62,000 bases of DNA, taken from NCBI GenBank assembly GCA_009760855.2, contig WPIO01000073.1, forward strand, positions 1,672,501 to 1,734,500, read 5' to 3'. The stretch is from Cristatella mucedo (taxonomy: Eukaryota > Bryozoa > Phylactolaemata > Cristatellidae). Made by a program: the position numbers and the translations under genes. A model generated the notes under the pieces. That model was not told the origin of the DNA and searched no databases. It saw only the letters and a program-made list of their open reading frames with translations. Below are positions 44,801-55,699 of this stretch, piece by piece. The first letter of the stretch is position 1. Every line of letters starts with the position of its first letter.

Positions 44801-45530
44801 GTGAGCGACAAAACCTTGCATCATTTAAGTCTCAGGAAAGGATGCGTCTCTTTAGGTCAGCTTTCCCTTGGCCCCAGGGAACTTAATCTTTTTTGTTCGC
44901 CTGCACTTTCATTTTTTACTTGTGCATGATTAGGTGAAGACATCTTACCTTTCCAGAGGTATATATATATATAATAATAACAGCTGCCACGAGTGCGTTT
45001 TTGTTGCTTGCACTATCAAATTAAGGCTATGCTGGGTTTTATAGCCTCGGCTTCACATATATGCGTATGCGCTCGAGTCCTTGATCGCTCGAGACCTTGA
45101 TATACTACAATCTCCTCATTATTTAAGCTAATAAAAGTTTTGGGCAGCATAATAGCTGGATAGTTTCCTTCCTATCCTCGCTTTTGTAGAATTCTCTGAA
45201 GAAAGTTGAAGAATACTGTAAGTACTAATTGATTGCAGAGGCATTGATTGCACGGCCAAATGTCAGGATGTATAAGAAAAACCACCAGACCTTATCCGCT
45301 TCTTCATTGCAGTGAAAACGCTTCCTTATAAATGTCTGAAAAAGGAAAATTTCACTTTCACTGGAGTCGTCATATTGCCTGCCTTCCGTTTCGCACCTTA
45401 TGAGCTAATAACCAGGGCTCGCAAGACAAAGCGACGCACGAGCTCCATTACTTGTGAGCAGATGCGAAAACAAGGTGATCCAACAACGACGCGTGGTAGG
45501 ACAAATGATAGCTCAGGAAGCGATGATTAA
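41798..45530 (+). CDS. MBD (methyl-CpG-binding domain) protein gene B, five exons, 354 aa
   Basis: Exons 41798-42464, 42600-42650, 42727-42827, 45190-45217 (28 nt) and 45313-45530. All introns GT/AG; the joined length (1065 nt) keeps one frame to TAA. Residues 1-222 are highly charged, Lys/Arg/Glu-rich, probably disordered and nuclear. The MBD follows: LLLPFDLGWSR, Q-R-R-Y-P-D-G-R-K, HDISYQPPDTKKKL, then NSLKKVEEYL from the microexon and ENFTFTG. A basic tail (RARKTKRR) ends the protein. Intron phases and the 28-nt exon equal those of gene A, so the two are paralogues. The Arg of the usual R-S pair after the K-K-K-L strand is Asn here, so methyl-CpG recognition may be weak or lost. An in-frame TGA upstream supports the chosen start. 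LINE-A copies occupy intron 3. Confidence 0.85.
42993..44125 (-). pseudogene. LINE-A copy with RT core, internal deletion, in intron 3 of MBD gene B
   Basis: (AAT)n tail and intact hairpin. At ~43225 the non-coding end jumps into the LVQNS region, removing the C-terminal coding block. The RT palm is readable with SQGS-type motif GVPQGSVLGPVLF and YADD at 43689-43700. A stop or frame break at ~43840-43878 separates the motif A segment. It is antisense to the host gene. Confidence 0.85.
44286..44818 (-). mobile_element. LINE-A 3' fragment in intron 3 of MBD gene B
   Basis: (AAT)n, hairpin, non-coding end, open minus frame SLTFRSLHSMAPVYLSEILP to FLFRTAFSGSL. 5'-truncated. Same orientation as the previous copy, antisense to the gene. 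Confidence 0.85.
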
Positions 45531-45799
45531 GGGGCACTCAACGCTCTTGATCCGAGCAGCAGCCAAGTTTGTGTGCACATGTAGACTCTCTGCACTGGCG
45601 GACTGGCTGGCTGCAATGGCGGCCTGACAGTTTCCTTCTGGCCTCCTAAGCTGGCAGAGCCATCACCACGGCCGAGATTTGAGCGGATTTGAGACTCGGC
45701 TCGTGAGTTTCACTGTTCCTTGTTTGCAAGTATGCAACGCATTGCTTCATTTCACGTTGCCAGCGCCGCTGCTAGCAGTGAACAGGCAATTAAAAACCA

Positions 45800-46384
45800 G
45801 AATGTCTAGGCTTGTCTGTCGTCAGCGTCGCAGTTGCCACATCGCACCTCTTCTCGCCGACCTGCACTGGCTACCAGTCAAGCAACGGATTGACTTCAAG
45901 ATTTTGTCGCTCACTTTTAGGTCACTTCATTCTTTGACTCCAGCCTATCTCTCAGATCTACTCCCCCATCAGGTCAAGCATCGTACCACCCGCTTTTCGG
46001 AATCCAACAGTCTACAAATACCTCATACAAACCTTAAATCCTTTGAAGACCGTGCATTTAGTTCGTATGCTCCCAAAGCCTGGAGCTCCCTCCCGACTTG
46101 CGTCAGAACATCCCCTGACTTGACCACATTTAAACCGAACTTGAAAGCACACCTATTTCGGACAGCATTTAGTGGGTCCCTGTAATTCGTCCTTGATGTG
46201 CTTATGCGTGCTGACCCTGTGCATGTTACCCCTAACCATGGTATTCATGTTTTTTTATCAAGCATGATATTACTCATCATTCAATAGCATTTCTCTTTGC
46301 AGCAAATGTAAAGCGCCTAGAAAGAGATTGAGTTCTCTGAGGGCGCCTTTTTAATTGCATTATTACTGTTATTATTATTATTAT
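45800..46384 (+). mobile_element. LINE-A 3' fragment
   Basis: Open C-terminal segment from RLVCRQRRSCHIAPLLADLH to HLFRTAFSGSL, 3' UTR, hairpin with GGGCGCC variant, tail TTATTACTGTTATTATT. It lies ~270 bp after the stop of MBD gene B. Confidence 0.85.
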
Positions 46385-47057
46385 GTAGGCCTTCGCGGAA
46401 TTTTTACAGAAAACTAGATGGTGTTTTTTGAACTTGCTCCAATTCTTTTATCGCTTCGAGTCATGATCGGATCGGTCAGAATCAAGTGCTTAGACAGTTT
46501 GAATGAAAACTGCACTTAAAATAGTGAATTATAAATAATAAAGTAATTATCTCTCAAAGGCTTATTAAGGACTAAACAATTCAGCAAGCGGCACGCAGCT
46601 CCAAGAAGGTGAAAGTGAGCTGGGCAGACATTGTTTGCACTACGGTGAGTCGACGAATGGATTAGGCCATTCACTCTTCACAAAGTGCTTGCTATTGGAT
46701 AATTTAGCGATACATCTGTATTCGGATCTTCATTTTCTAGCCAGGTAGAGTATATTTTCCTTTTTATATCATATGTGAAGTATGTCCTTGATCTTCACGT
46801 GCATTTTATGTGCCCAATCAGACAGGGCAGGGGCGAAAATGAGACGCTTGCGTGCGTGACAATTTGATTTGGACTTCTGAGGGGCGAGTCAGGCAGCAAG
46901 AAAGCAGCGCCGGCTTTGACACTTTGCGGATAACATGCCCGCACAATTTCTGGATCCTCCGTCTCAAGCATGCTGTACTCATGAACTCGGCGTGCTCGAG
47001 CGATGACTGCGCAGAAATTCGTGGTACCGGCATGCACAATTCATTATCTAAAAGCGC
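46385..47057. other. No gene seen
   Basis: Unassigned. Two overlapping minus frames at 46795-47039 are in different phases over the same bases and have no domain. Confidence 0.4.
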
Positions 47058-48030
47058 TAATAATAATTATAACAATAGTAAAACACTTGATAAAGCGCCC
47101 TCAGAGAACTCAATCTCCTTCTAGACGCTTTACATTTGCTGCAAAAGATGCACAATCGAATGGTTAGTGGTAGCATGCTCAATACGCAAGACGAATAAAA
47201 ATTGTTAGGGGTGACATGTACAAGGTCAGCATGCAAGTATAGTTAGTGGCAGCATGCACAGTGTCAGCACGCACAAGCACATAAAAAGACGAATCGCAGG
47301 GACCTAATAAATGCTGTCATAAATAAATACGTTTTTAGTTTCTTTTTAAATGTGAACAAGTCAGAAGAGGTCGTGACGCAGGCAGGAGTGAGTTCGAGGC
47401 TTTCGGAGAATACCAACTAAAGGCAAGGTCTACAAAGGATTTCAGATTCGTATGAGGTATAGGATAAGATTTAGATTCCGAAAAGCGGGTTGTACTATGC
47501 TTAGCCTGGTGGTGCAGTACATCTGATAGGTATGCTGGAGCCAAAAAACGAGCTGGTTTGCCGAGCTGGTTTGGTCTAGCGGTTAAGGTGCTCGCCCCCA
47601 CCAAGGTCTGACTGAGGTCGTGGGCTCGAGCCCCAAGGCATATGTGAAGCGCCTGAATAGAGATTAAGTTCTCTTGGGGCGCTATATAAATGAATTATCT
47701 ATATTACATTAAAAAATGAAGAGACTTAAAGATGAGGAACAAAACCTTGAAGGCGATGCACTTCTTGACTAAGAGCTAGTGCTCGTCGGCGAGAAGTGGT
47801 GTAACGTGGCAAACTGGCCCAGACTCACGACAGACAGGCCTAGATGCTGAGTTCTGCACCAGCTCTAAGCGCCTGAGTGCACAGGCCGGTAGACCAGCAA
47901 GCAGTGAGTTACAGAAGTCAAGATGGGATGTCAGAAATGCATGGACCAGTTTAAATGTGGTATCCCTGTTTAAACAAGCTTGAATGTGAGCAATGCTATG
48001 CAGCTAAAAGTAGGCAGACTTGACTGTGGA
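47058..48030 (-). mobile_element. LINE-A copy carrying a nested SINE
   Basis: AATAATAATTATAACAATAG tail, hairpin, non-coding end and coding blocks to 47540, SINE family 1, then LINE coding blocks resume at ~47715 (ATGAAGAGACTTAAAGATGAG) to the RT region near 48030. Confidence 0.8.
47554..47707 (+). mobile_element. SINE family 1: tRNA head with LINE-A-like 3' end
   Basis: A box TGGTCTAGCGG, B box GGCTCGAGCCC, then GTGAAGCGCC...GGGGCGCT with AGCGCC at 47648-47653 pairing with GGCGCT at 47678-47683. Flanked by AAAAAACGAG and AAAAAATGAA, a likely slightly decayed target duplication inside LINE-A. Confidence 0.8.
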
Positions 48031-48449
48031 CCTCGGAATATATGCAGATCGGGATCTGGGCAGATTAGGCATTTGGCACATTTGACATTTACATGGCATT
48101 CTTGAGAAATCTTCAAAAACTATGGCTTATTTGGAGTTCTGTCGAAATGTTCATAGATGCAAACAAGACATGTAGTGGCAATTGCTTCTCGAGAGCAAAA
48201 TCCAACATAATTTTAGTAATACTTAGTCTTTGTCACCAAACTTTGAGCCGTATGAACTGGGGATTGAGCATTTAATTTTCTTGCTATAGCTAATACGAGC
48301 TTCTGATTTATTCCTTTGACCCCTTCGAAAAAGTTGAAGAATATTGTATCATTAATCATAGCAACAGGCAGTGCATTTATCCAGATATATATTGTTGCTA
48401 AAAGCTTATGATCTTCACCGTTATATGACTTCAGTACCTAAGAATCTCG

Positions 48450-48650
48450 ATACGTGGCTGGGGAAAGACGTGATGGCACACTAGGTAAGGCGGTCGCTTT
48501 TCAAGACCTCGGACCCGAGGTCGTGGGTTCGAATCCTGCGGTTAGTGATTCTTTATTGCTACTACAAGCGGTAGTGATAACCGTAAAGGCTCTTCTGTCG
48601 CTACGCAAAAGAGGCTGTTAAATCAGCTAGCATTTTTTTTATTTAAGACA
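48450..48650 (+). mobile_element. SINE family 2, most complete copy
   Basis: tRNA-like head with a perfect B box GGTTCGAATCC at 48526-48536 and a long variable arm-like segment (CTCGGACCCGAGG), suggesting a Leu or Ser tRNA ancestor. The body GATTCTTTATTGCTACTACA, GCGGTAGTGATAACCG, AAAGGCTCTTCTGTCGCT ends in a T-run. Not a functional tRNA gene: no matched acceptor stem. Confidence 0.7.
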
Positions 48651-49200
48651 ATTTCTGCTCTGAACAAGTATTTCTTTTACTCGAGCATCCGTTTCTAGCT
48701 CAGTAGGAGCTGTGCAGGGTAGTTGTGGAGGATAATTCTAAATCGGCGATTAATTCTCGCAGACACAAAAAAATAATAAATAGATGGTCGAGAGATCGAA
48801 TTAGCGGAGCAACGTAAAGCACATTGGTTAGCAGTTTCGCTTCCAACTAAAGTGCGTTCGTATGACCCAGAATCTGAGCAGGCTCCTTTCTTGATGATGA
48901 GTACCTATGGGGGGGTTGGGAAGCGTGCACTTCGAGAGTCTTCATGAGACTAGGGCTGCGAATGCAGCGAACAGGCAACGGTCGGCTGCTCACTGAGAGT
49001 GTGCATTTAGCAGATGTGTGCACCTCCGGCTTCTGCTTTTATCGGCGAAGCGCCTGACACTAATCCACATGCCTCGTGTGAGACGCAGTACTGCCGCGAA
49101 GCCATTCACCAGTCAATGGTCGGGGAAAATACGGTAGTTTATTACTGCGGCCGACAAACAGAACGTGGACCATATCCAAATACGGAAACACGGACTAAGA
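48651..49200. other. No gene seen
   Basis: Unassigned sequence up to the gypsy LTR. A G7 run lies near 48911. Confidence 0.4.
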
Positions 49201-49203
49201 ACA

Positions 49204-49603
49204 TGTAGCAAACGGGTCCAATATATGTTAGTCCTGAATGAATACTATTGGCTGAGGTACAGCCAATCAGCTGTAGTCTGCAGCTCCAAGACTAGCCGGT
49301 CTCCTGAGTCAGTCAGTGATGCACTGCAGGTCAAGGTGAAATCGTCCGGCATTATGGCTGTGAATCGGATTCAGCGAACACCTCACATGTGGCCAATATT
49401 TAAGCCATTGAAGCAGAAGCGCAGGGTCGGTCCACTAATGCGGGTTGTATTTCGTGTCGTCTGCAGCGATTTATTGAGCTCTCGTGTATGTGCCCGTTGA
49501 GAGGAATAAAGCAGAGTCTCGTTTACCGCACGAGCGCCCCCATGCTGTGTCTGCGTGAGACTCTCACTAGAACAGCCGCCACCGAAGATACCGTCACACA
49601 ACA
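49204..49603 (+). repeat. Gypsy 5' LTR (start uncertain)
   Basis: The end is fixed by the primer-binding site; GGAATAAAGC near 49501 is a likely polyadenylation signal. GTGAGACTCTCACT...CCGTCACACAACA is matched by 55650-55699 of the 3' end. TGTAGCAAAC at 49204 is one possible start. Confidence 0.5.
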
Positions 49604-49604
49604 C

Positions 49605-49620
49605 TGGTAGCAGAGAGTGG
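49605..49620 (+). promoter_or_regulatory. Primer-binding site, initiator tRNA-Met type
   Basis: TGGTAGCAGAGAGTGG differs at two positions from the complement of the 3' end of animal initiator tRNA-Met and lies one base after the LTR. Confidence 0.65.
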
Positions 49621-51008
49621 CTACTATGTCGGAAACGGTCCCATACCCGCTTCCTCCACCGGTATTGCAGTCGGATGGCTTCGGCAGCAGGCGCTGGCGT
49701 CGTGGAGCAGGACGCAGCATTGGAGCTCGAGACGCGATGTTTGGTGCCATAATTCGATGCTGATGACGAGACGATAGATACACTTGTCTGCCCTCAGCCC
49801 TAAGTAGTATTGGTCGACAGGTTTCGAGCCCTCCCATCGGCAACAGGTGCAACTGATCTTGTCTATCCCCATATTCCTACAAGTAACAGAGCATCAGTAC
49901 GCGGTCCTTCGCGAGTAATTCCACTGCATCTGCAAGAAAAGATCCTGGTGCAGCGTAAATTCATGCTACAGCAGGGTATCATCAGCCCGAGCTCAAGTTT
50001 GTGGCAGGCGCCTGCTGTTTACACGCCCAAGAAAAATGGCAATGTGCGTATAGCGATAGACTGTAGAGAGCTTAAAAAACGTACTGCTAAGGATGCTTAT
50101 CCGTAGCCGCTACCGAACGAAATCCAGGACCACCTTCGTGGCTCCTGCGTTTGCTGCAACCTGGACATATACTCGGGATACTGGCAGGTGCCGGTTCACC
50201 CCGACAATGTTCAAAAGACGACGTTTACACCCGGGCGAAAACTCGATGCATTCGCCTTCTTAAAAATGCCATTTGGATTATCCGGGACGCCGGCTACATT
50301 CCAGCGGTTAATGGACTCAGTTTTTTGCGATTGGCCCTCGGTAAATATCTAGTTAGACGACGTGACGGTCCACAGCTTCAGCGAGGCGGAGCACGTCAAC
50401 CATTTGAATGTGGTACTTTCCCGCCTAGAGACAGCGGGATTGGTGCTGAGCGGCGGTAAATGCCATATTTCGCAGGCTGAGGATGAACTACCTGGGACGT
50501 GTCTTTGACAGGAACGGCATTCGCCCTGATCCGGAGAAAGTTCGCCAAGTCAGCGACTGGCCAGCACTGACTTCGGTGTCTGAGTTCATCGCGTTTCTGA
50601 GCTTGGCGTCCTACTATCGCCGATTCATAAAGGGCTTTGCTGCGTTAGCCACTCCCTTGCATGAACTGCTTACAACAGGGACGCTGTACATCTGAGAGCG
50701 AACACAGCAACAGCACTTCAAGCAACTGAAGGGAGCGCTGGCCACCGCCCCGGTGCTAGCCTATCCGACGACTGCAGAGTCTCTCGTCCTCTCAACCGAC
50801 GCCAGTGACCAGAGACTTAGTGTGATACTAGAACAAGGAAGTCGAGTGCTGGCGTTCAACCGCCGGGCCCTGTCTCCTAGCGAACGAAACTACGGCATCA
50901 TCCAAACAGAATGCTTGGCAATCATATAGGTCTTGCATTATTCAGACACTACCTCCTGGGACGATGATTTGAGGCGATAACCGATCACAATCCGCTTGTG
51001 TGGCTTAA

Positions 51009-53128
51009 TAAGAATAATAATGTCTAGTTTTTAGAAAAACATTGTTGAATCACAGATGCACAATCGTAAAATGCTGATGTCGACAATAAACCATCTCCTC
51101 AACCGTTCCCAGATTAGCTCCTTACCTGATGATCCTAATGATGATCTAGCCGATCGCTTCTCTCGATTCTTTGTGCAGAAGATGGACAAGATCAGGGAAT
51201 CCATCCCTGCGATGACAACCTCCCCACTAGAATGCTGTTCCTCGGTTCCTGGCTGCACCTCAATGTCTGCATTTAAGAAGGTCACTAGTGATCTAGTCCT
51301 AAAGTTCGTATCTCAATCAAAGAAGACAACAAGTCCTCTGGACCCTATTCCCACTGTCCTGCTCCTACGTTGCATTGATCTGCTTCTGCCATGCATAACT
51401 AACATAATTAATATGTCATTAGCCTCAGGTCATGTCCCAGCACCTTTCAAAAAAGCTGTAGTCAGGCCACTTCTCAAGAAAGCTACACTTGACCAAGAGA
51501 ACTTGAGCAACTACCGGCCAGTTTCCCTTCTACCGTTCCTGTCAAAGACACTGGTACGGGTCGTGGCGGACCAGCTGAACTCGTATATCGAAACCTCACA
51601 CCTTGCTAGTAAGTTCCAGTCTGGCTTTAGAGCTAATCACGAGCTGAACTCGTATATCGAAACCTCACACCTTGCTAGTAAGTTCCAGTCTGGCTTTAGA
51701 GCTAATCACTCCACAGAGTATACAACGACCTACTTAGGAATGCAGACATGGGTAGAGTGTCTCTGTTTGCTTTGCTTGATCTTTCGGCAGCTTTTGATAC
51801 CATCGATCACAAAGTTCTTCTAGAGCGCTTCTCATCTCGCCTGGGCATCACTGGCACTGCTCAGCAATGGTTCAGATCATATCTCAGTGGGAGACTCATG
51901 AATAATGACGTGAATGGACAAAGATCATCCGAAGTACTTCTGAAATATGAGGTACCTCAGGGCTGCTCCATGCTAGGTCCGGTTCTTTTCACGGTTTATA
52001 CTCTGCCTCTTGCTGATGTGATTGCCAAGCACAATCTAGGCTTTCACTTCTATGCAGATGACACTCAGTTGTACCTTTGCTTTGATCTCTCCCAGCCTTC
52101 GAGCACCTCAAATTCTCTAAACTCACTAGCTGCATGCATTGATGACATCCGCACATGGATGGCAGCAAATTTTCCAAAACGTAACGATGATATAACTAAC
52201 TTACTAGTTATGGGCAAACCCAGTGTGATTCAGAGATTGTAAAGGCTAAATCTCAAAACTGGCTCTGCCAGCATATCTCCTGTCGAATCAGCTCGAAATC
52301 TAGGTGTCATATTCCAAAGCGACATCTCGTTAGACGACCATATCAGCTCCATAGTCAAATCTGCCTATTTTCAGCTTCATAACATTGCTAAAATTCGAGC
52401 TTTTTTAGATAAGAATACCACGTCCAAGTTGGTCCATGCGTTCGTGACATCCTGTCTCGACTTCTGCAACTCACTGCTTACTGGCCTACCAGCGTGTGCG
52501 ATCAGGCGATTGCAGCTGGTGCAAAACTCCGCAGCTAGGCTTGTCTGTCGTGAGCGTCGCAGTTGCCACATTACTCCACTTCTCGCCGACCTGCACTGGC
52601 TACCAGTCAACCAACGGATTGACTTCAAGGTTTTGTCGCTCACTTTTAGGTCCCTTCATTCTATGGCTCCAGGCTATCTGTCAGATATACTACTCCATCA
52701 GGCCAAGCATCGTACCACCCGCTTTTCGGAATCCAACAGTCTATAAATACCTCATACAAACCTTAAATCCTTTGGAGACCGTGCATTTAGTTCATATGCT
52801 CCCAAAGCCTGGAACTCCCACCCGACCTGCGTCAGAACATCCCCTGACCTGACCACATTTAAAAGGAACCTAAAAACACACCTATTTAGAACAGCATTTA
52901 GTGGGTCCCTGTGATTCGTCCTTCATGTGCTTATGCGTGCTGACATTGTGCATGCTGCCACTAACCACATTTGCATGCTGACCCTGTGCATGTCACCCCT
53001 AATCATTTTATTCATTTCGTTTGTTTTTCAAGCATGATTTTACTTACCATTCCATTGCATTTCACTTTATAGCAAATGTAAAGCGCCTTGAGAGAGATTA
53101 AGTTATCTGAGGGCGCTTTATCAAGTGA

Positions 53129-53160
<32 letters not shown>
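51009..53160 (+). pseudogene. LINE-A, longest 5' extent in the window
   Basis: Begins before the RT with LLNRSQISSLPDD, KKTTSPLDPIPTVLL, NLSNYRPVSLLPFLSK, then motif A LDLSAAFDTIDH, motif B region disrupted by an extra codon (VPQGCSMLG), YADD at 52051-52062, and the C-terminal domain with a TAA after SNSL. A 69-bp tandem duplication at 51580-51708 and several frame changes inactivate it. Tail (ATT)n at ~53130-53158. The first ~14 bases (AATAAGAATAATAAT) belong to the tail of the minus copy it landed in. Confidence 0.85.
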
Positions 53161-54520
53161 GGCACTTGACAAACTCCCCTCAGCAAAGTCAATCTCTTTC
53201 TAGGTGCTTTCCATTTGCTCCAAAGGGAAACGCGATTGAATGGTGAGTAATATCAAGCTTGATAAACAACATGAATAACATGGTTAGAGGTGACATGCAC
53301 AGGGTCAGCATGCAACTGTGGTTAGTGTTAGCATGCAAAGTGTCAGCATGCATAAGCACATGAAGGACGAATTACAGGGACCTCAATCAGAAAATGACGA
53401 ATCATGGGGACCCAATAAATGCTGTCCTAAATAGGTATGTTTTCAAGTTCCTTTTAAATGCGGTAAAAACAGGGGATGTTTTGATGCAAGCGGGAGTTCC
53501 AGGCTTTGGGAGCATACGAACTAAATGCAGGGTCTCCAAAAGATTTTAGGTTTGTACGAGGTATTGGTAAACTGTTAGATTCCGAAAAGTGGGTGGTACG
53601 ATGCTTGGCCTGGTGGGGATTGGATCTGAGAGATAGGCTGAAGCCATAGCATGAAGTGACTTAAAGATGAGCGACAAAACCTTGAAGTCAATCCGTTGCT
53701 TGACTGGTAGCCAGTGCAGGTCGGCGAGAAGTGGTGTGATGTGGCAACTGCAACGCTCATGACAGACAAGCCTAGCTGCGGAGTTTGGCACCAGCTGTAA
53801 TCGCCTGATTGCAATTGCCGGTAGGCCAGCAAGCAGTGAGTTACAGAAGTCAAGACGGGATGTCACAAAAGCATGGACCAACTTAGAAGTGGTATCCTTA
53901 TCTAAACAAGCCCGAATTTTAGCAATGTTATGTGGCTGAAAGTAGGCAGACTTGACTGTGGAACTGATGTGGTCGTCTAACGGGAGGTCACTTTGGGACA
54001 TCACACATAGATTTCAAGGTGATTTAACAGGAGATATGCTAGCTGAGCGAATTCTGAGCGCCAGCCTTTCCATTTTCTGAATCACACTGGATTTGCTCAT
54101 ATCTAGTAAGCTAGTTTTATCGTCGTTTAGTTTTAGAAATTTTGCTGCCATCCATGTGCGGATGTCATGAATACATGCAGCAAGTGAGTTGAGAGAACTC
54201 GAGGTACTCGAAGGCTGGGAGGGATCAAAGCAAAGGTACAACTGAGTGTCATCCGCATAGACGTGAAAGCCTAGATTGTGCTTAGCAATCACATCAGCAA
54301 GAGGGAGAGCGTAAACCGTGAAAAGAACCAGACCTAGCACGGAGCTCTGAGGTACCCCATTTTTCAGGGGTACCTCGGACGATCTTTGTCCATTCACGTC
54401 AGTACTCTGGAGTCTGCCACTGAGATAGGACCTGAACCATTGCAGAGCAGTGCCAGTGATGCCCAGGCGAGCTGAGAGGCGCTCTAGAAGAACTTTAATG
54501 ATCGATTGTATCAAATGCTT
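53161..54520 (-). pseudogene. LINE-A, minus strand, split at its tail by the preceding copy
   Basis: Hairpin region diverged (CTCCCCTCAGCAAAG), non-coding end with a partial duplication near 53370-53400, then frames with LHWLPVKQRIDF, a frameshift near 54010, YADD complement at 54248-54259 (here followed by TQLYLC) and SGRLQSTDVNGQRSSE. 5'-truncated at motif A. GCTTAA on both outer flanks. Confidence 0.85.
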
Positions 54521-55699
54521 AACGGTCAGGAAGCACAGGGGTTCTGGCACGCTCGGCTGTCGCCTTGCAGTAGCTCGAGTTCGACATCACGTACAGGAGA
54601 GCGGAGCTTAAAACCCACGTAGACGCTCTGTTGCGCCGGCATACTGCGGATCTTCCGGTATCTGGTCAAGATTCAGCCAATGAAGGAGACGAGCGACCTC
54701 AGAGAGATGCAGCGGTGAGACCCGTTTTTGAAGGCTGAGGTCGGTTTAAGTCGAGCACCACGTTGGAGCCGTCATCCATTGCGGCGGTTCCGACAAATGT
54801 GGGGCCGGCTAAAACTGTCGACGGCTCCTCTACCGCTACTTTCGCCCTCGACCAGGAGCCGAATATGGATATGCTTTGGTCGTGCCGCCAGCCCGCCGGG
54901 ACGGACTGATCAGACGGCACCACGGCGATAGCGGTCACCAAGGCGTAGAACGGACACACGAGCGTCTTCGAGGCCTCTCGTACCGGGTCAATATGAGCCG
55001 AGACGTCGTGCGATATTGTCGATCCTCTCTGGTATGCCAACCGGTAAAGTGGACACAGCTCGCTAACGCCTTGCTTGTACCGATACCTGAAGGGCGGCTG
55101 TGGGACATGGTAGCTGTAGACATCTTGAAGGTAGCTTCACGAAATAGCTTCACGAAATGGCTTGAGGCGGTGCCTTTGTGAGAGACGGGCTTCTTTATTC
55201 ATTAGAAAGCTGAATTCCTGCCAGTCGGACACTAAACAGATTTATAAGACATTAAACCATTTACAAAACGCCACCCGCGTGTGGTCCTGGAGATCCGGTG
55301 TGGCTGTGGGATAGCCGGCCGGGGCACAAACTCGCACTGCGAGGGCTCGGCGGCTGGAGAGTGGAAACGGGTCTAGGACCGGTCACCGTGGTCATCATAC
55401 ATGACGCCGGCCACCGAAAGGTCGTGCATCTGGATAAAGTTTAGATGCTAGCTCCAAGACTACAGGAGTCCTCTAACCTCGACGTGACCCTGGAGTGGAT
55501 TGAGCCCGAACGAGATATGGAAAGACAGGTCTCGAATGCTGGCCGGGACCATCGCCTGCTGAGGAAGTCGAGAGCGCCGAGGAACTGATGGCTGCACGAG
55601 TTTCGGGCCGAGAGCGCCACCATCCGCGTCCAAGCGCCCCCTTGTGTATCCGTGAGACTCCCACTTGAACATCCGCCGCTGGAAATATCGTCACACGAC

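Larger units (their letters stand above)
49204..55699 (+). mobile_element. Ty3/gypsy element, internally deleted and split by a LINE pair
   Basis: 5' LTR (to 49603), primer-binding site, a short gag start (ATG 49626, MSETVPYPLPPP), then a deletion into RT: KFMLQQGIISPSSS, FRxIDCRELK-like block (read IAIDCRELKKRT), LDIYSGYWQVPV, FAFLKMPFGL. The RT catalytic box is broken by a stop at ~50352. YLGRVFDRNGIRPDPEKV and YYRRFIKGFA follow, then RNase H LSTDASDQ. At ~51008 the element is interrupted; it resumes at ~54521 with the end of RNase H, integrase (HHGDSGHQGVERT, CRSSLVCQPVK), a WIEPERDM-type end and the last ~80 bp of the LTR (to ~55699). Many stops; inactive. Confidence 0.8.

Noticed and set aside
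48450-48550. Functional tRNA gene
   Set aside because: Good B box, but no matched acceptor stem, and the sequence continues into a repeated SINE body.
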